64,000 nucleotides of DNA from Bacillota bacterium (lineage in GTDB: Bacteria > Bacillota > Bacilli > Desulfuribacillales > Desulfuribacillaceae), in assembly GCA_023388635.1 (NCBI GenBank), contig JAEWFW010000020.1, positions 36,333 through 100,332 on the forward strand, in the 5' to 3' direction. This document shows positions 27,282 to 37,403 of this stretch, piece after piece; within the stretch, counting starts at the first letter, position 1; each line of letters begins with the position of its first letter. The notes under the pieces were generated by a model. That model was not told the DNA's origin. It saw nothing but the letters and a program-made list of their open reading frames with translations, and did not search any database. The translations under genes and the position numbers were made by a program.

Positions 27282-28694
27282 ATCTGTCTCCGCCTTGAGA
27301 ATATATTGTTTAAACATCCGTCCCCGTTCTTCAAAAGAAGAAAACATGTCCCAACTGGCACACGCCGGCGACAACAGAACTATATCACGCGGTTTTGCTA
27401 GATTACGAGCAAATTCTACTGCATCTTCTAAATTATTGACAGTATGCAGATCGTTAATACCTGCCTTCTTTCCCGCATCCGCTAATTTACCCGCAGTTTG
27501 CCCGAAAACAATCATCGCTTGTACCGATGTCTGCAAATCGCTGACCAAATCATCAAAATCGTTGCCGCGATCCAGCCCGCCTGCTATGAGAATCACCTTG
27601 TCTGAAAAAGCGCGCAAGGCTTGGGATGTCGCTTGTTGATTCGTCGCCTTGGAATCGTTGTAATATTTGACGCCTTGGAACTCACCGACCAGTTCCAGAC
27701 GATGTTCCACACCTTGGAAGTGCATGAGCGTCTGACGAATTACCTCCGGCGAAACCTGTTTCAGTGTAGCCACAGCCGCAGCAAACAACACATTCTCCAG
27801 ATTATGCTTGCCGGGAATGCGGATATCCTCCACAGAACAAATCGGAACCTTCCGCTGCTCCGTGCGATAGACAATTTCATCATTGTCTACGACAAAGCCG
27901 AATTTTTTCGGCTGAAAACGACTGCAAAATATAATTTCCGATTGAATCTGTGCGTAATCGCTTTCAAAATGTGTCTGGTCTGCATTCAACAACAGTGTAT
28001 CACCGGGACGCTGGTTTTTAAAAATCATGCCTTTGGCACGGACATACTGTTCCAATGTTTGATGATAGTCAAGATGCGTCGGATAGACATTGAGAATCGC
28101 CGCAATCTGCGGACGAAATCTGTCCGTCCCCTGTAATTGAAAACTGCTCAACTCTAGAACAATCGGTTCGTCAATAACGATTGGCTGCTTCATGGCGGAC
28201 GAATTCCCTGTGGCAGTTTTTTGTTCCTGCATCACTATGTCCGACAATGGCGTGCCGATATTGCCGCCGACATGAGCCTGTTGTCCGGCTTGTTTGAGCA
28301 TTTCTCCTACGAGTGTCGTCGTCGTCGTTTTACCGTTGCTGCCGGTGATCCCGATAAACTCTCCTTCAACGATTTGCGAGGCAAGTTCAATTTCCGTAAT
28401 AATCGGTATATTTCTGCGCACCGCCTCTTCGATCAACGATATATGATACGGAATTCCCGGATTTTTGACGATGAAATCAATCCCACCATCCAATAAATCC
28501 TCAGGGTGGTAACCGGTAATTACATCAATCCCCTGCTGCCGCAAACACTCCGCTTCGCTCGCAACCTCATTGTAATCTTTCCGATCATTGACAGTAATCT
28601 CCGCTCCACAGGCATACAGCAACTTAGCGGCAGCGACACCGCTTTTACCAAGCCCTAATACTACGGCTTTTCTCCCTTTATATTGATTCTCCAT
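27264..28694 (-). CDS. murD: UDP-N-acetylmuramoyl-alanine--D-glutamate ligase
   Basis: MurD adds D-Glu to UDP-MurNAc-L-Ala. The 476-residue protein has an N-terminal Rossmann domain (KAVVLGLGKSGVAAAKLL), the ATP P-loop GITGSNGKTTTTTLVG near residue 118 and the C-terminal ligase domain with YNDSKATNQQATSQAL and LLSPACASWDMFSSFEERG. It is about 25 residues longer than B. subtilis MurD; a Gln/Lys/Ala-rich insertion after the P-loop helix (about residues 150-170) accounts for part of this. It is flanked by mraY and spoVE in the same operon. Confidence 0.95.
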   Translation of the reverse strand: MENQYKGRKAVVLGLGKSGVAAAKLLYACGAEITVNDRKDYNEVASEAECLRQQGIDVITGYHPEDLLDGGIDFIVKNPGIPYHISLIEEAVRRNIPIITEIELASQIVEGEFIGITGSNGKTTTTTLVGEMLKQAGQQAHVGGNIGTPLSDIVMQEQKTATGNSSAMKQPIVIDEPIVLELSSFQLQGTDRFRPQIAAILNVYPTHLDYHQTLEQYVRAKGMIFKNQRPGDTLLLNADQTHFESDYAQIQSEIIFCSRFQPKKFGFVVDNDEIVYRTEQRKVPICSVEDIRIPGKHNLENVLFAAAVATLKQVSPEVIRQTLMHFQGVEHRLELVGEFQGVKYYNDSKATNQQATSQALRAFSDKVILIAGGLDRGNDFDDLVSDLQTSVQAMIVFGQTAGKLADAGKKAGINDLHTVNNLEDAVEFARNLAKPRDIVLLSPACASWDMFSSFEERGRMFKQYILKAETDSFHIK

Positions 28695-28729
28695 TAAGAC
28701 ACCCCATGATTTATAACGTAAATAGTCTG

Positions 28730-29692
28730 TTACAATTTAAATTGCACGTACAAGCCTAAGAAAGCCGTCACCAATGTAAACAGCCAAAATGATATGACGA
28801 CTGCCCACTCTGACCATCCACCAAGTTCAAAATGATGGTGGATCGGACTCATGCGAAAAATCCGCACGCGTTTCCACTTGAAGAACAGTACTTGCAGAAT
28901 CACCGACAATGCCTCAATCACGAAAATAGCCCCGATAATCACCAGCAGCAATTCCGTCTTCGTCAAAATCGCGATCCCCACTAAAGCACCGCCTAGAGCG
29001 AGCGACCCCGTGTCTCCCATAAACACCTTTGCCGGATGGGCATTGTACAATAGAAATCCGAGACACGCCCCTACGACCGATGCCGAAAAAATTGCCACAT
29101 CAAATTGACTCAGATAAATTGCGACCAATGCATATGTAGTAAAAACAATACTGCTGATCCCTGCCAACAAACCGTCCAACCCGTCTGTCAAATTCACGGC
29201 ATTGGTCGAACCGATCATGATGAAAACTACGAACGGAAAATACAGCCATCCTAACTCAACGCCAAAATTCGTCCCCGGAAAATAAATGGCTGTATCATGA
29301 TTTGTCTGCATGAGAAACCAATAAAATACCGTCGCCAACGTAATCTGCGCGACTAATTTCTGTTTGACCGACAATCCGAGATTCCTTTTCATCACGACCT
29401 TGATGTAATCGTCGGTGAAGCCGATCAATCCATAACCAATCGTCACCAAAGCTAGGAGAAACAATGTCGGAGTTTTATTGGCAAGCTGCAAAGCCGTAAC
29501 CGACAGAGCCAGAATAATCATCACGCCCCCCATCGTCGGGGTGCCCGCTTTCTGCAAATGCTTCTGCGGACCATCTTCGCGAATACTCTGACCAAATTTC
29601 AAACGCCGTAAAACAGGTATCAAAATCGGACCTAAAATTGCTGAAATAATAATGGCAACAATAACTGCAATCAATATAATTTTATAATCCAT
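28730..29692 (-). CDS. mraY: Phospho-N-acetylmuramoyl-pentapeptide transferase
   Basis: MraY transfers phospho-MurNAc-pentapeptide to undecaprenyl phosphate, forming lipid I. The 320-residue protein has ten membrane segments, the conserved KAGTPTMGGV, the catalytic Asp pair in GFTDDYIKV, NAVNLTDGLDGLLAG and the HHHFE segment near residue 287. It follows murF by 11 bp. Confidence 0.96.
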   Translation of the reverse strand: MDYKIILIAVIVAIIISAILGPILIPVLRRLKFGQSIREDGPQKHLQKAGTPTMGGVMIILALSVTALQLANKTPTLFLLALVTIGYGLIGFTDDYIKVVMKRNLGLSVKQKLVAQITLATVFYWFLMQTNHDTAIYFPGTNFGVELGWLYFPFVVFIMIGSTNAVNLTDGLDGLLAGISSIVFTTYALVAIYLSQFDVAIFSASVVGACLGFLLYNAHPAKVFMGDTGSLALGGALVGIAILTKTELLLVIIGAIFVIEALSVILQVLFFKWKRVRIFRMSPIHHHFELGGWSEWAVVISFWLFTLVTAFLGLYVQFKL

Positions 29693-29703
29693 TTTTAGGC
29701 CTC

Positions 29704-31203
29704 CTAGCTTTCATCCTCACCATCGTTGATCATTTGTATAAATCGCTCCATCTTCATACCACGCGAACCTTTGACCATAAGGATACACCCTTGCGCGATC
29801 TCACGTTTCAATTGGCTGACCAATGCTTGCTCTTCACCAAAGCGGAAATAATCGGCAGCATCGGCACGCCCATTCTCTACTAAGGGTTGCGTATACAGGC
29901 GAGCATTTTCTCCATAGGCATATATATGATCAATCGCCTTTTCCAACAACCATTGCCCAATTTGATAATGGTATTCTTCCGACGACTCTCCCAGCTCCTT
30001 CATATCCCCTAATAAGGCGATTTTCTTGTATGGTTCCTCGATATCGGATAAATATGTAATCACAGCCTTCATTGAAGTCGGGCTGGCATTGTAAGCGTCA
30101 TTGATAATATGAGAAGAACCGATCTGCGTGATCTCCATTCTCATTGGTGTCACCTTGACTTGATCGAGTCCGTTCTGTATACACTCATCCGTTACGGCAC
30201 ACTGCTTCGCCGCGACAATCGCCGCCAACGCATTATAAATCGTATGCGGTCCGGGTGTAGTAATTGTATAATCAGAACTCTGCTGAGCAGTTTGATCCAA
30301 CAGCCCCAATAAACTCGAAGAACGGATTATTTTTTTATGTGAGACAATTTTCGCGCGGTATCTGGCATCAGGCGCACTCATGCCATACCCGATAAGCGAA
30401 GGTCCACTGTTATCACTAGGTTCTAAAAACTCTGCGACTCTCTGTCTGAGTAATGGTTCATCAAAATTAATCAGGGCCGTGCCCGATTGCATCGTCTGCA
30501 CAAGCTCAAATTTAGCATAGCTAATCGCATCTCGTGTTCCGAAATGCTCAATATGGCTTTCGCCTATATTCGTGATGACCCCAATGTCCGGTTCGGCAAT
30601 CTCTGTCAAACGCTGAATTTCCCCGAAATGATTCATGCCCATCTCAATTACCGCATATTCAGTGTCATCTTCCATGCCCAGCAGCGTCAACGGCACACCG
30701 ATGTGATTATTCAGATTGCCCTGGGTTCCATGGACTTTATATTGCCGGGCAAGCATACTGACAAGAAAATCCTTAGTCGTCGTTTTGCCGTTGCTGCCGG
30801 TAATCGCGATCACTTTTGCCGTGAGGCTTTTGCGATATTGATGAGCAATCGTCTGTAATGCCTCTAACGTATCATTGACAAGCAGGTAGATTCCCGGAAT
30901 TTCCGGCAACGCTGTTCGTTTATCCCAAATACTCACGAAACTGCCACGCTCATACGCCATATGCCGGTAAGCGTGACCGTCGGAATGCTCGCCGACGAGC
31001 GGAACGAATAATTCTCCCTGCTGAATCTTGCGAGAATCAGTGGATACGCCGCTGATTTGGTCAGTTGCTTCCCCTTCTGAGGCGACCGCAATATATTCAT
31101 AGGCAGAGTCCGTCCCATGGAGCTGACCTTCCCCCTGCGTAATCACGTCCTCATCGGACAGTTGCAGATATTCTATAATTTGTCGTACTGTACGCTTCAT
31201 CAT
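29704..31203 (-). CDS. murF: UDP-MurNAc-tripeptide--D-alanyl-D-alanine ligase
   Basis: MurF adds D-Ala-D-Ala to the UDP-MurNAc tripeptide. The 499-residue protein has the Mur-ligase P-loop AITGSNGKTTTKDFLVSML, NLNNHIGVPLTLLGM, and the C-terminal INDAYNASPTSMKAVITYL. It is about 40 residues longer than usual, with an N-terminal extra stretch (about residues 20-45, GEGQLHGTDSAYEYIAVASEGE) before the usual VSTDSRKIQQGELFV. Two adjacent ATG codons at 31203 and 31200 follow AGGTGATGG. It is preceded by murE after 10 bp. Confidence 0.94.
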   Translation of the reverse strand: MMKRTVRQIIEYLQLSDEDVITQGEGQLHGTDSAYEYIAVASEGEATDQISGVSTDSRKIQQGELFVPLVGEHSDGHAYRHMAYERGSFVSIWDKRTALPEIPGIYLLVNDTLEALQTIAHQYRKSLTAKVIAITGSNGKTTTKDFLVSMLARQYKVHGTQGNLNNHIGVPLTLLGMEDDTEYAVIEMGMNHFGEIQRLTEIAEPDIGVITNIGESHIEHFGTRDAISYAKFELVQTMQSGTALINFDEPLLRQRVAEFLEPSDNSGPSLIGYGMSAPDARYRAKIVSHKKIIRSSSLLGLLDQTAQQSSDYTITTPGPHTIYNALAAIVAAKQCAVTDECIQNGLDQVKVTPMRMEITQIGSSHIINDAYNASPTSMKAVITYLSDIEEPYKKIALLGDMKELGESSEEYHYQIGQWLLEKAIDHIYAYGENARLYTQPLVENGRADAADYFRFGEEQALVSQLKREIAQGCILMVKGSRGMKMERFIQMINDGEDES

Positions 31204-31213
31204 CCATCACCTA

Positions 31214-32725
31214 CTATTTATCATCGCCGGATGTCTGTATACCGGATGCGTTTCCTGCTTCCATGGCAATCAGGCGGTCATCAAAATCGTATTTTTGCTT
31301 GCCAATAATTTGATATGTTTCATGACCTTTACCGGCAATCAAAATCACGTCGCCAACCTCAGCAATACTGATTGCATGGTAAATTGCCTTCTTGCGATCA
31401 TCCTCCCGGAAATACGATCCTTCGGGGGCATCACTGAAAGCTTCCATAATATCATCAATAATACCGGTAGGATCTTCCGTCCGCGGGTTATCGGAAGTGA
31501 TCACTACAATGTCAGAATACTTCCGCGCCGCTTTACCCATTAACGGGCGCTTAGTGCGGTCGCGGTCACCGCCGCAGCCAAAGACTGTGATGATGCGGTT
31601 CGTGGCGAATTCCTGAATCGTCTTTAAAACATTCACCAAACTGTCTGCCGTATGGGCGTAATCGACAATCACTGTGAAGTCTTTCGGCAAAGACACTTTT
31701 TCAAATCTTCCCGGAACACCGTTGACGCTCTGCAAGCTCTCCTTAATATTGGAAAGCGGTATTCCTTGCAGCAAACATATGGAAATTGCCGTCAAGGCAT
31801 TATATACGCTGAATTTTCCCGTTACATTCAAAACAAGATCTGTTGCACCGAATATACCTGCATCGACGCGAAAGCTGACATACTCGGAATTGATCACCAC
31901 ATCCGTCGCTCTGACATCCGCCTGATGATCAATGCCATAGGTCAATGTCTGTGCCACCGTCGCATCGGCAAATTGCTTGCAATACGGATCGTCAACATTG
32001 AGCACGGCATAAGACAGCCCGTTCGCGAAATCATACGTGTTGCCTAAACGGCTGAACAGCTTCGTCTTGGCTGTGACATATTCACGCATATCTTTATGGA
32101 AATCGAGATGGTCTTGTGTTACATTCGTAAATGCAGCGATATTGAAATCACATCCGGCTACGCGTGCCAGTTCCAGAGCGTGGGAAGAGACTTCAATCAC
32201 CGCCACATCGACACCCTCATTGACCATCTGATGAAAGGCTTTCTGTAAAGCTAACGGTTCCGGTGTCGTATTCTGTACGGGATACGCTTGATCACCAATG
32301 CGCATCTCAATCGTACCGATGACACCTGTTTTCTTGCCGTAGTCACCGCATATTTTTTCGACCAAATACGTCGTCGTCGTCTTACCGTTCGTTCCGGTAA
32401 CGCCGATCAACTGCAAACGACGTGTCGGCTGATCATAGAAATGATTGGCGATCAACGGCAGTATCTTAGCGACATCCGGCACAACGATTTGGGGAATATC
32501 GAGCGATAGCAATCTGTCTGTCAATAACGCCACGGCACCTTGTGTAACGGCTGCTTGTGCGAAATCATGACCATCAACAGTATGACCCGGCACACATGCA
32601 AATAAACTGTTTTGTGCAACTTCTCGGGAGTCTGCTGTGATCGACGTAATATCGATTTCATTCGTCTGACTCGTATTATAGATCGTTTTATGTAAAATAG
32701 GATCAATCAATGCCGATAGTTTCAT
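31214..32725 (-). CDS. murE: UDP-MurNAc-L-Ala-D-Glu--meso-diaminopimelate ligase
   Basis: MurE adds the third residue of the stem peptide. The 503-residue protein has SITADSREVAQNSLFACVPG, the P-loop GVTGTNGKTTTTYLVEKI and, in the C-terminal domain, TSDNPRTEDP. The DNPR motif is the recognised signature for meso-diaminopimelate rather than lysine, so the wall is predicted to be DAP-type. It lies between spoVD and murF as in B. subtilis. Confidence 0.95.
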   Translation of the reverse strand: MKLSALIDPILHKTIYNTSQTNEIDITSITADSREVAQNSLFACVPGHTVDGHDFAQAAVTQGAVALLTDRLLSLDIPQIVVPDVAKILPLIANHFYDQPTRRLQLIGVTGTNGKTTTTYLVEKICGDYGKKTGVIGTIEMRIGDQAYPVQNTTPEPLALQKAFHQMVNEGVDVAVIEVSSHALELARVAGCDFNIAAFTNVTQDHLDFHKDMREYVTAKTKLFSRLGNTYDFANGLSYAVLNVDDPYCKQFADATVAQTLTYGIDHQADVRATDVVINSEYVSFRVDAGIFGATDLVLNVTGKFSVYNALTAISICLLQGIPLSNIKESLQSVNGVPGRFEKVSLPKDFTVIVDYAHTADSLVNVLKTIQEFATNRIITVFGCGGDRDRTKRPLMGKAARKYSDIVVITSDNPRTEDPTGIIDDIMEAFSDAPEGSYFREDDRKKAIYHAISIAEVGDVILIAGKGHETYQIIGKQKYDFDDRLIAMEAGNASGIQTSGDDK

Positions 32726-32806
32726 AAAATAATTCCCCCATAAAATATACTCAAAACTTATTGTAAACTTGATCAGACTATCTGTCTATATAGGTTTTCC
32801 TGCTAA

Positions 32807-34717
32807 TTAATTCAGGTACACGCGAATCAACGTATTCTCAGGCAATCTCTCCCCTGCCTTCGGCAATTGACTGACCACTTTATCGCCCTCGCCGATCACT
32901 TCCAGTTGAAAATGCTTCAATGTCTTTCTCACACTTTTAATATCAGTTCCGACAAAATCCGGCACATCGTAATAGCGTTCATCGTCGTAACGGTAATTCA
33001 TCTCCATTTGATCTTTGCGTTTTTCCACTTTCAGATACTGTAATGCATCTCCCAAAATCGCTTTGACAATCGGTGCCGTCACCAGACCGCCGAACTGAAC
33101 GCCTTGCGGATTATCGACGGCGACATAAACGACCAGCTCCGGCTTATCGGACGGCGCAAACGCGATGAATGATACAATATGGTTATTGACCAAATACCGA
33201 CCGTCAGGTCCGACCTTTTGTGCCGTTCCCGTTTTCCCGCCGACGCGATAACCGTCAATGAAAGCATTTCTTCCTGTACCGTTCGCCACAACACCTTCCA
33301 GCGCTTCTCGAACTAATTTTGAAGTCTCTTCGCTGATCAACGACTCGCCCTTTTCGCCATCGTTCTGGAACACGTATTGCCGTGTGATGGGATCCTTCCA
33401 GCCTTTAATGATATGTGGCTGTACCTGGTAGCCGCCGTTAATGATCGACGAAACTGCCGTCACCTGTTGGATCGGTGTCACCGATACCCCTTGCCCGAAC
33501 GATGTCGTCGCCAGTTCCAGGGGTCCGATTTGATTTGGCTTAAATAACAAACCGTTTGCCTCGCCCGGTAAATCAATATTTGTCTTTTTGCCAAAGCCGA
33601 ATTTTTTGATGTAATCAAATAATACTTCTTTACCAAGGCGTTGTCCCAGCGTGACAAAACCCGGATTGCATGAATTTTCTACGACTTGAGCAAATGTCTG
33701 ATGACCGTGCCCGCCCGCTTTCCAGCAGCGAATCCGGTGATTTGCCACCATGATATACCCCGGGTCATAGAATGATTCGTTCAAATTGACTTTGCCTTCT
33801 TCCAATGCTGCGGCAAGCGTGACAATTTTAAACGTCGATCCCGGTTCGTATGTCTTCCAAATCGCCAAATTCCGATTGTATACTTCTTGCGGATATTTCT
33901 GATAATCATCAGGAAAATATGTCGGCGTATTCGCCATTCCCAAAATTTCTCCTGTATTGGGATTCATTGCTATGGCGAGAATACTTTCCGGCTGATACTG
34001 TTCCATCGCTTTTTCCAATTCGCGTTCGATGATTTTTTGAATCGTCACATCGAGCGTCAACACCATATCTAAGCCGTTGACCGGTTCTGTGTATGTATCT
34101 GTTTCATTGGGAATTTCCACGCCTTTAGCGTCGGAAAAAAACGAGATACTGCCGCGCTTCCCTTTGAGATTCTCGTCGTAAACCAGCTCGATACCGGTAA
34201 TTCCCTGATTGTCGATTCCCGTAAATCCGAGCACATGGGCAGCTAAACTTCCATAGGGATAATGGCGTTTGTTCTCCTCCGTAATCACGATGCCCGGCAG
34301 ACGCAACTGCATGATGCGATTCGCCAATTGCTCGTCAATTTTGCGTCCTCCCGGAGATATATACACCATCAGCGTTCGCTTCGTGATCAAAGCGTAGATC
34401 GCATCTTCTTCCATATCCAGCAGCGGTGCCAACTGTTCCGCCGTCATTTGTGCATCTTTAATTTGTGCCGGTATCGCCATGACCGTAGGCGCACTGATAT
34501 TGTAAACAATTTCTTCTTCATTGCGGTCAAGAATTCGCCCGCGCTTAGCTTCCACCGGAATATCACGGCGCCATAAATCCTCCGCTAAATCCGTTAACCA
34601 ATGGGTTTTGTACAACTGCAAATATCCAAGGCGAAAAATCAGTCCGAAAAATATAAATATGACTACCAAAAAAACAACGTACGTTCTCTTTCTGATAGTC
34701 ATATGAGTGATTTTCAT
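32807..34717 (-). CDS. spoVD: Sporulation-specific class B PBP SpoVD
   Basis: SpoVD is a transpeptidase required for spore cortex synthesis with SpoVE. The 636-residue protein has one N-terminal membrane segment, a PBP dimerisation domain, and a transpeptidase domain with SxxK in EPGSTFKIV, SxN in ENSCNPGFV and KTG in GGKTGTAQKVG. It ends with a single PASTA domain (YYDVPDFVGTDIKSVRKTLK...), the feature separating SpoVD (one) from PBP2B (two). It is downstream of the paralogue pbpB. Confidence 0.94.
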   Translation of the reverse strand: MKITHMTIRKRTYVVFLVVIFIFFGLIFRLGYLQLYKTHWLTDLAEDLWRRDIPVEAKRGRILDRNEEEIVYNISAPTVMAIPAQIKDAQMTAEQLAPLLDMEEDAIYALITKRTLMVYISPGGRKIDEQLANRIMQLRLPGIVITEENKRHYPYGSLAAHVLGFTGIDNQGITGIELVYDENLKGKRGSISFFSDAKGVEIPNETDTYTEPVNGLDMVLTLDVTIQKIIERELEKAMEQYQPESILAIAMNPNTGEILGMANTPTYFPDDYQKYPQEVYNRNLAIWKTYEPGSTFKIVTLAAALEEGKVNLNESFYDPGYIMVANHRIRCWKAGGHGHQTFAQVVENSCNPGFVTLGQRLGKEVLFDYIKKFGFGKKTNIDLPGEANGLLFKPNQIGPLELATTSFGQGVSVTPIQQVTAVSSIINGGYQVQPHIIKGWKDPITRQYVFQNDGEKGESLISEETSKLVREALEGVVANGTGRNAFIDGYRVGGKTGTAQKVGPDGRYLVNNHIVSFIAFAPSDKPELVVYVAVDNPQGVQFGGLVTAPIVKAILGDALQYLKVEKRKDQMEMNYRYDDERYYDVPDFVGTDIKSVRKTLKHFQLEVIGEGDKVVSQLPKAGERLPENTLIRVYLN

Positions 34718-34758
34718 AACACTCCCCCTTACAACATAACTCTTATTCTCACAAAAAG

Positions 34759-36930
34759 TTATTCATCAGGGGACGGGTTTAGAACAGGCATAGATTGTGG
34801 TCGGAAAATTATATTGATTTCCGTGCCGTCACTGTAGGGAGAACTGGGCTCTACACTCTGATCGATGACAAATCCTTCGCCTTCAAATCGGTAATCCATC
34901 TCCAATAACCTCAGCAGTTCTATGACTTCTCCTTTGGACATGCCCGTAAGATCCGGCACGACTTTCGCCGAAGGAGCTACTTCACCATTCTCTGTTCCTG
35001 CCACAAAATACACTTTCGTTCCTTGTGGCACATATTCACTTGCGGCGACACTTTGCTTGACGACATAGTTCCCACTACCGAGAACTTCGGCTTCCAATTT
35101 CTGTTTTTCCGCTTGTAACAATGACTCGGTCGTGAATTTGCCCACATAGGAATCCATTTGCACCATATTGTATTTTTCTACTTTCGGCACATCTCCACTG
35201 TCTCCCGCCTGTACTCCTAGGTAATGAAGTGAATCTTGCATAATATCCCGAAAAATCGGCGCCGATACCGTACTTCCGTAAATGTCGGAAGAATTCGGCT
35301 CATCAACAGCGACATAGACTACCAATTGCGGATCGTCGACAGGGGCAAAACCGATAAAAGAGGCGACATATTTCGTATCACTATATCTGCCCGTCTCGCG
35401 GTCAACCTTTTGCGCCGTTCCCGTCTTCCCGGCAATTCTATAGCCTTCAATCATCGATTTACCGCCGGAACCGCTGGCGACGAGATTCTCCATCGCGTCC
35501 TTCATCAACTGTGACGTTCTCTCCGATATGACGGTATCTAGTACGGTCACAGGATTTTTTTGATAGATTACATCTTGCTTTCCTTCACGGCGGCTGATCT
35601 CCTTGATCAACGTCATTTGCAGCAATTTACCTCCATTAGCGATAGCGGAAACCGCTTGAACCTGTTGCAACGGTGTGACGGAAATCCCTTGCCCGAAAGA
35701 AGTGGTCGCCACTTCGATCGGATACACCTTTTTGCCTGCGAAAATATTACCTGCCATCTCACTCGGCAATTCGATGCCTGTCTTTTTGCCAAAACCGAAT
35801 TTATCGATATATTGAAACAATTTCTGTTCCCCGAGGTTTTCTAGCCCCAGCTTAACGAATGCGACGTTACTCGACCTCTGAAATGCTTCCATATATGAAA
35901 TTTCTCCAAAACCAACTCTATTCCATGTGTTGATCTTCGTTCCCGTAACGGTAATGCTACCATTATCGACTACGGTGTCTTGCAAATCGACAAGTTTCTC
36001 TTCTAAAGCCGCCGCCATAGTGATGATTTTGAACGTAGAACCCGGCTCAAATTGGCTGACAGCATAATTTTGATAGATATGTGCACTGTCTTCCGCTTTA
36101 ATCTGATTTAAATTAAAATGCGGTCGATTGGCGAGTGCCAATATTTCCCCTGTCTTAGGATCGGCGACGACCGCCGTTATATTCTTAGGGTGGTGAATTT
36201 CTATGGCGGCATCCAACGCCCGTTCGACAAAATGTTGAATATTCTGATCAATTGTCAAAACAATATTTTTGCCGTCTTCCGCCGGTTCATAACTTTTGAC
36301 CCCCGCCGGTATTTCGCGCCGTCTACCATCTGTAATATATGATATCTTTCCTTCTTTACCTTTCAATTCCTCATCATACATCATTTCCATGCCCGTAACC
36401 CCAGTGCCTTCGGCATTGATAAAGCCGATCAAATGGGCGGCAAATGCCGAATTGGGATAAAAGCGTACCGTCTCTTCAATCGACGATATACCGGCGAGTT
36501 CCAGCTCTTTGACTTTGTCCAGCACCTCTTCGGAGACTTTACGCCCCCCAGGACCTAATTCTACCTGATCTGCGTCTTTGGTGATCAACTGATAAATCCG
36601 CTGCTCCGACATGTTGATGACCGTTGCCAGTTTGCGAGCCGTATTGACAGGATCGTCAATCAGCTTTGGCTGTGCCGTGATCGTATACGCTTTCGCATTG
36701 TAGGCAAGCCGTTCCCCGTTGCGGTCCAGAATCATTCCTCGGGTCGGTTGCAAGATGCTGTTTTTGTTCCAGACTTTTGCGGCTTTCTCGACTAACCAAT
36801 CGGCTTGGACGATTTGTACATAACAAATGCGGAAAATAACAGCAACAATAAAGATAGCCATTGCGCTACCCACGACAATGGCACGATTTCTCATTCTTCT
36901 TTTTTGAACAGGATCATTCGTCTTTTCCAT
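34759..36930 (-). CDS. pbpB: Division-specific class B PBP (PBP2B/FtsI) with two PASTA domains
   Basis: PBP2B is the septal transpeptidase. The 723-residue protein has one membrane segment (about residues 17-37), the dimerisation domain, and catalytic motifs STFK, RSSNVAF and AGKTGTAQKVD. Two C-terminal PASTA domains follow (about residues 595-655 and 660-715, the second starting VVPDLTGMSKGEVIELL). Its start overlaps the end of ftsL by 17 bases, with GAGGTGG 9 bases before the ATG. Confidence 0.95.
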   Translation of the reverse strand: MEKTNDPVQKRRMRNRAIVVGSAMAIFIVAVIFRICYVQIVQADWLVEKAAKVWNKNSILQPTRGMILDRNGERLAYNAKAYTITAQPKLIDDPVNTARKLATVINMSEQRIYQLITKDADQVELGPGGRKVSEEVLDKVKELELAGISSIEETVRFYPNSAFAAHLIGFINAEGTGVTGMEMMYDEELKGKEGKISYITDGRRREIPAGVKSYEPAEDGKNIVLTIDQNIQHFVERALDAAIEIHHPKNITAVVADPKTGEILALANRPHFNLNQIKAEDSAHIYQNYAVSQFEPGSTFKIITMAAALEEKLVDLQDTVVDNGSITVTGTKINTWNRVGFGEISYMEAFQRSSNVAFVKLGLENLGEQKLFQYIDKFGFGKKTGIELPSEMAGNIFAGKKVYPIEVATTSFGQGISVTPLQQVQAVSAIANGGKLLQMTLIKEISRREGKQDVIYQKNPVTVLDTVISERTSQLMKDAMENLVASGSGGKSMIEGYRIAGKTGTAQKVDRETGRYSDTKYVASFIGFAPVDDPQLVVYVAVDEPNSSDIYGSTVSAPIFRDIMQDSLHYLGVQAGDSGDVPKVEKYNMVQMDSYVGKFTTESLLQAEKQKLEAEVLGSGNYVVKQSVAASEYVPQGTKVYFVAGTENGEVAPSAKVVPDLTGMSKGEVIELLRLLEMDYRFEGEGFVIDQSVEPSSPYSDGTEINIIFRPQSMPVLNPSPDE

Positions 36931-37339
36931 AATCAGAATCCACCTCTGCTACACGGACGGTATTGACGATTTTCACCTTTTCCGGTGATGCTGTCGTCAT
37001 GCCGATTTCATTGATCGCAATGTCATAGATCCGTTCCGGTGAGGACATTTCCGCGATCTTCATTTCCATTTGTGTATTAGCTTCCTTGTACATAGTAATG
37101 TCTTTTTGCAATTCTTGTCGCAAATAATTCAATTCCGTCACAGCCACATATTTGGAGACTAACACGCCGGATACGGCGATTGCCAAACCGGAAATCACCA
37201 ACACAAACAATTTATCCATAATCCGCAATCTACTTTTTGCCGATACATCTGCCCGTGTCGATACCGCATTTTCTGTGTATGAATGCTTGCGATGAATGCT
37301 TGTACTTTGCGCTGAATAACTTTGCACCGAATATGCCAT
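36914..37339 (-). CDS. ftsL: Cell-division protein FtsL
   Basis: FtsL is a small bitopic protein that forms a coiled coil with DivIC in the divisome. The 141-residue protein has a 42-residue Ser/Gln-rich cytosolic tail, a membrane segment (KLFVLVISGLAIAVSGVLVSKYV) and an extracellular coiled coil ending with the FtsL-typical PERIYDIAINEIGMT. Sequence is poorly conserved in this family; the call rests on size, topology and position between rsmH and pbpB. Confidence 0.9.
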   Translation of the reverse strand: MAYSVQSYSAQSTSIHRKHSYTENAVSTRADVSAKSRLRIMDKLFVLVISGLAIAVSGVLVSKYVAVTELNYLRQELQKDITMYKEANTQMEMKIAEMSSPERIYDIAINEIGMTTASPEKVKIVNTVRVAEVDSDYGKDE

Positions 37340-37403
37340 AGTATAACCTCCATATAATTTGTGACGAATTGCTATATATGTTACAATTTATGATTTTTAA
37401 AAT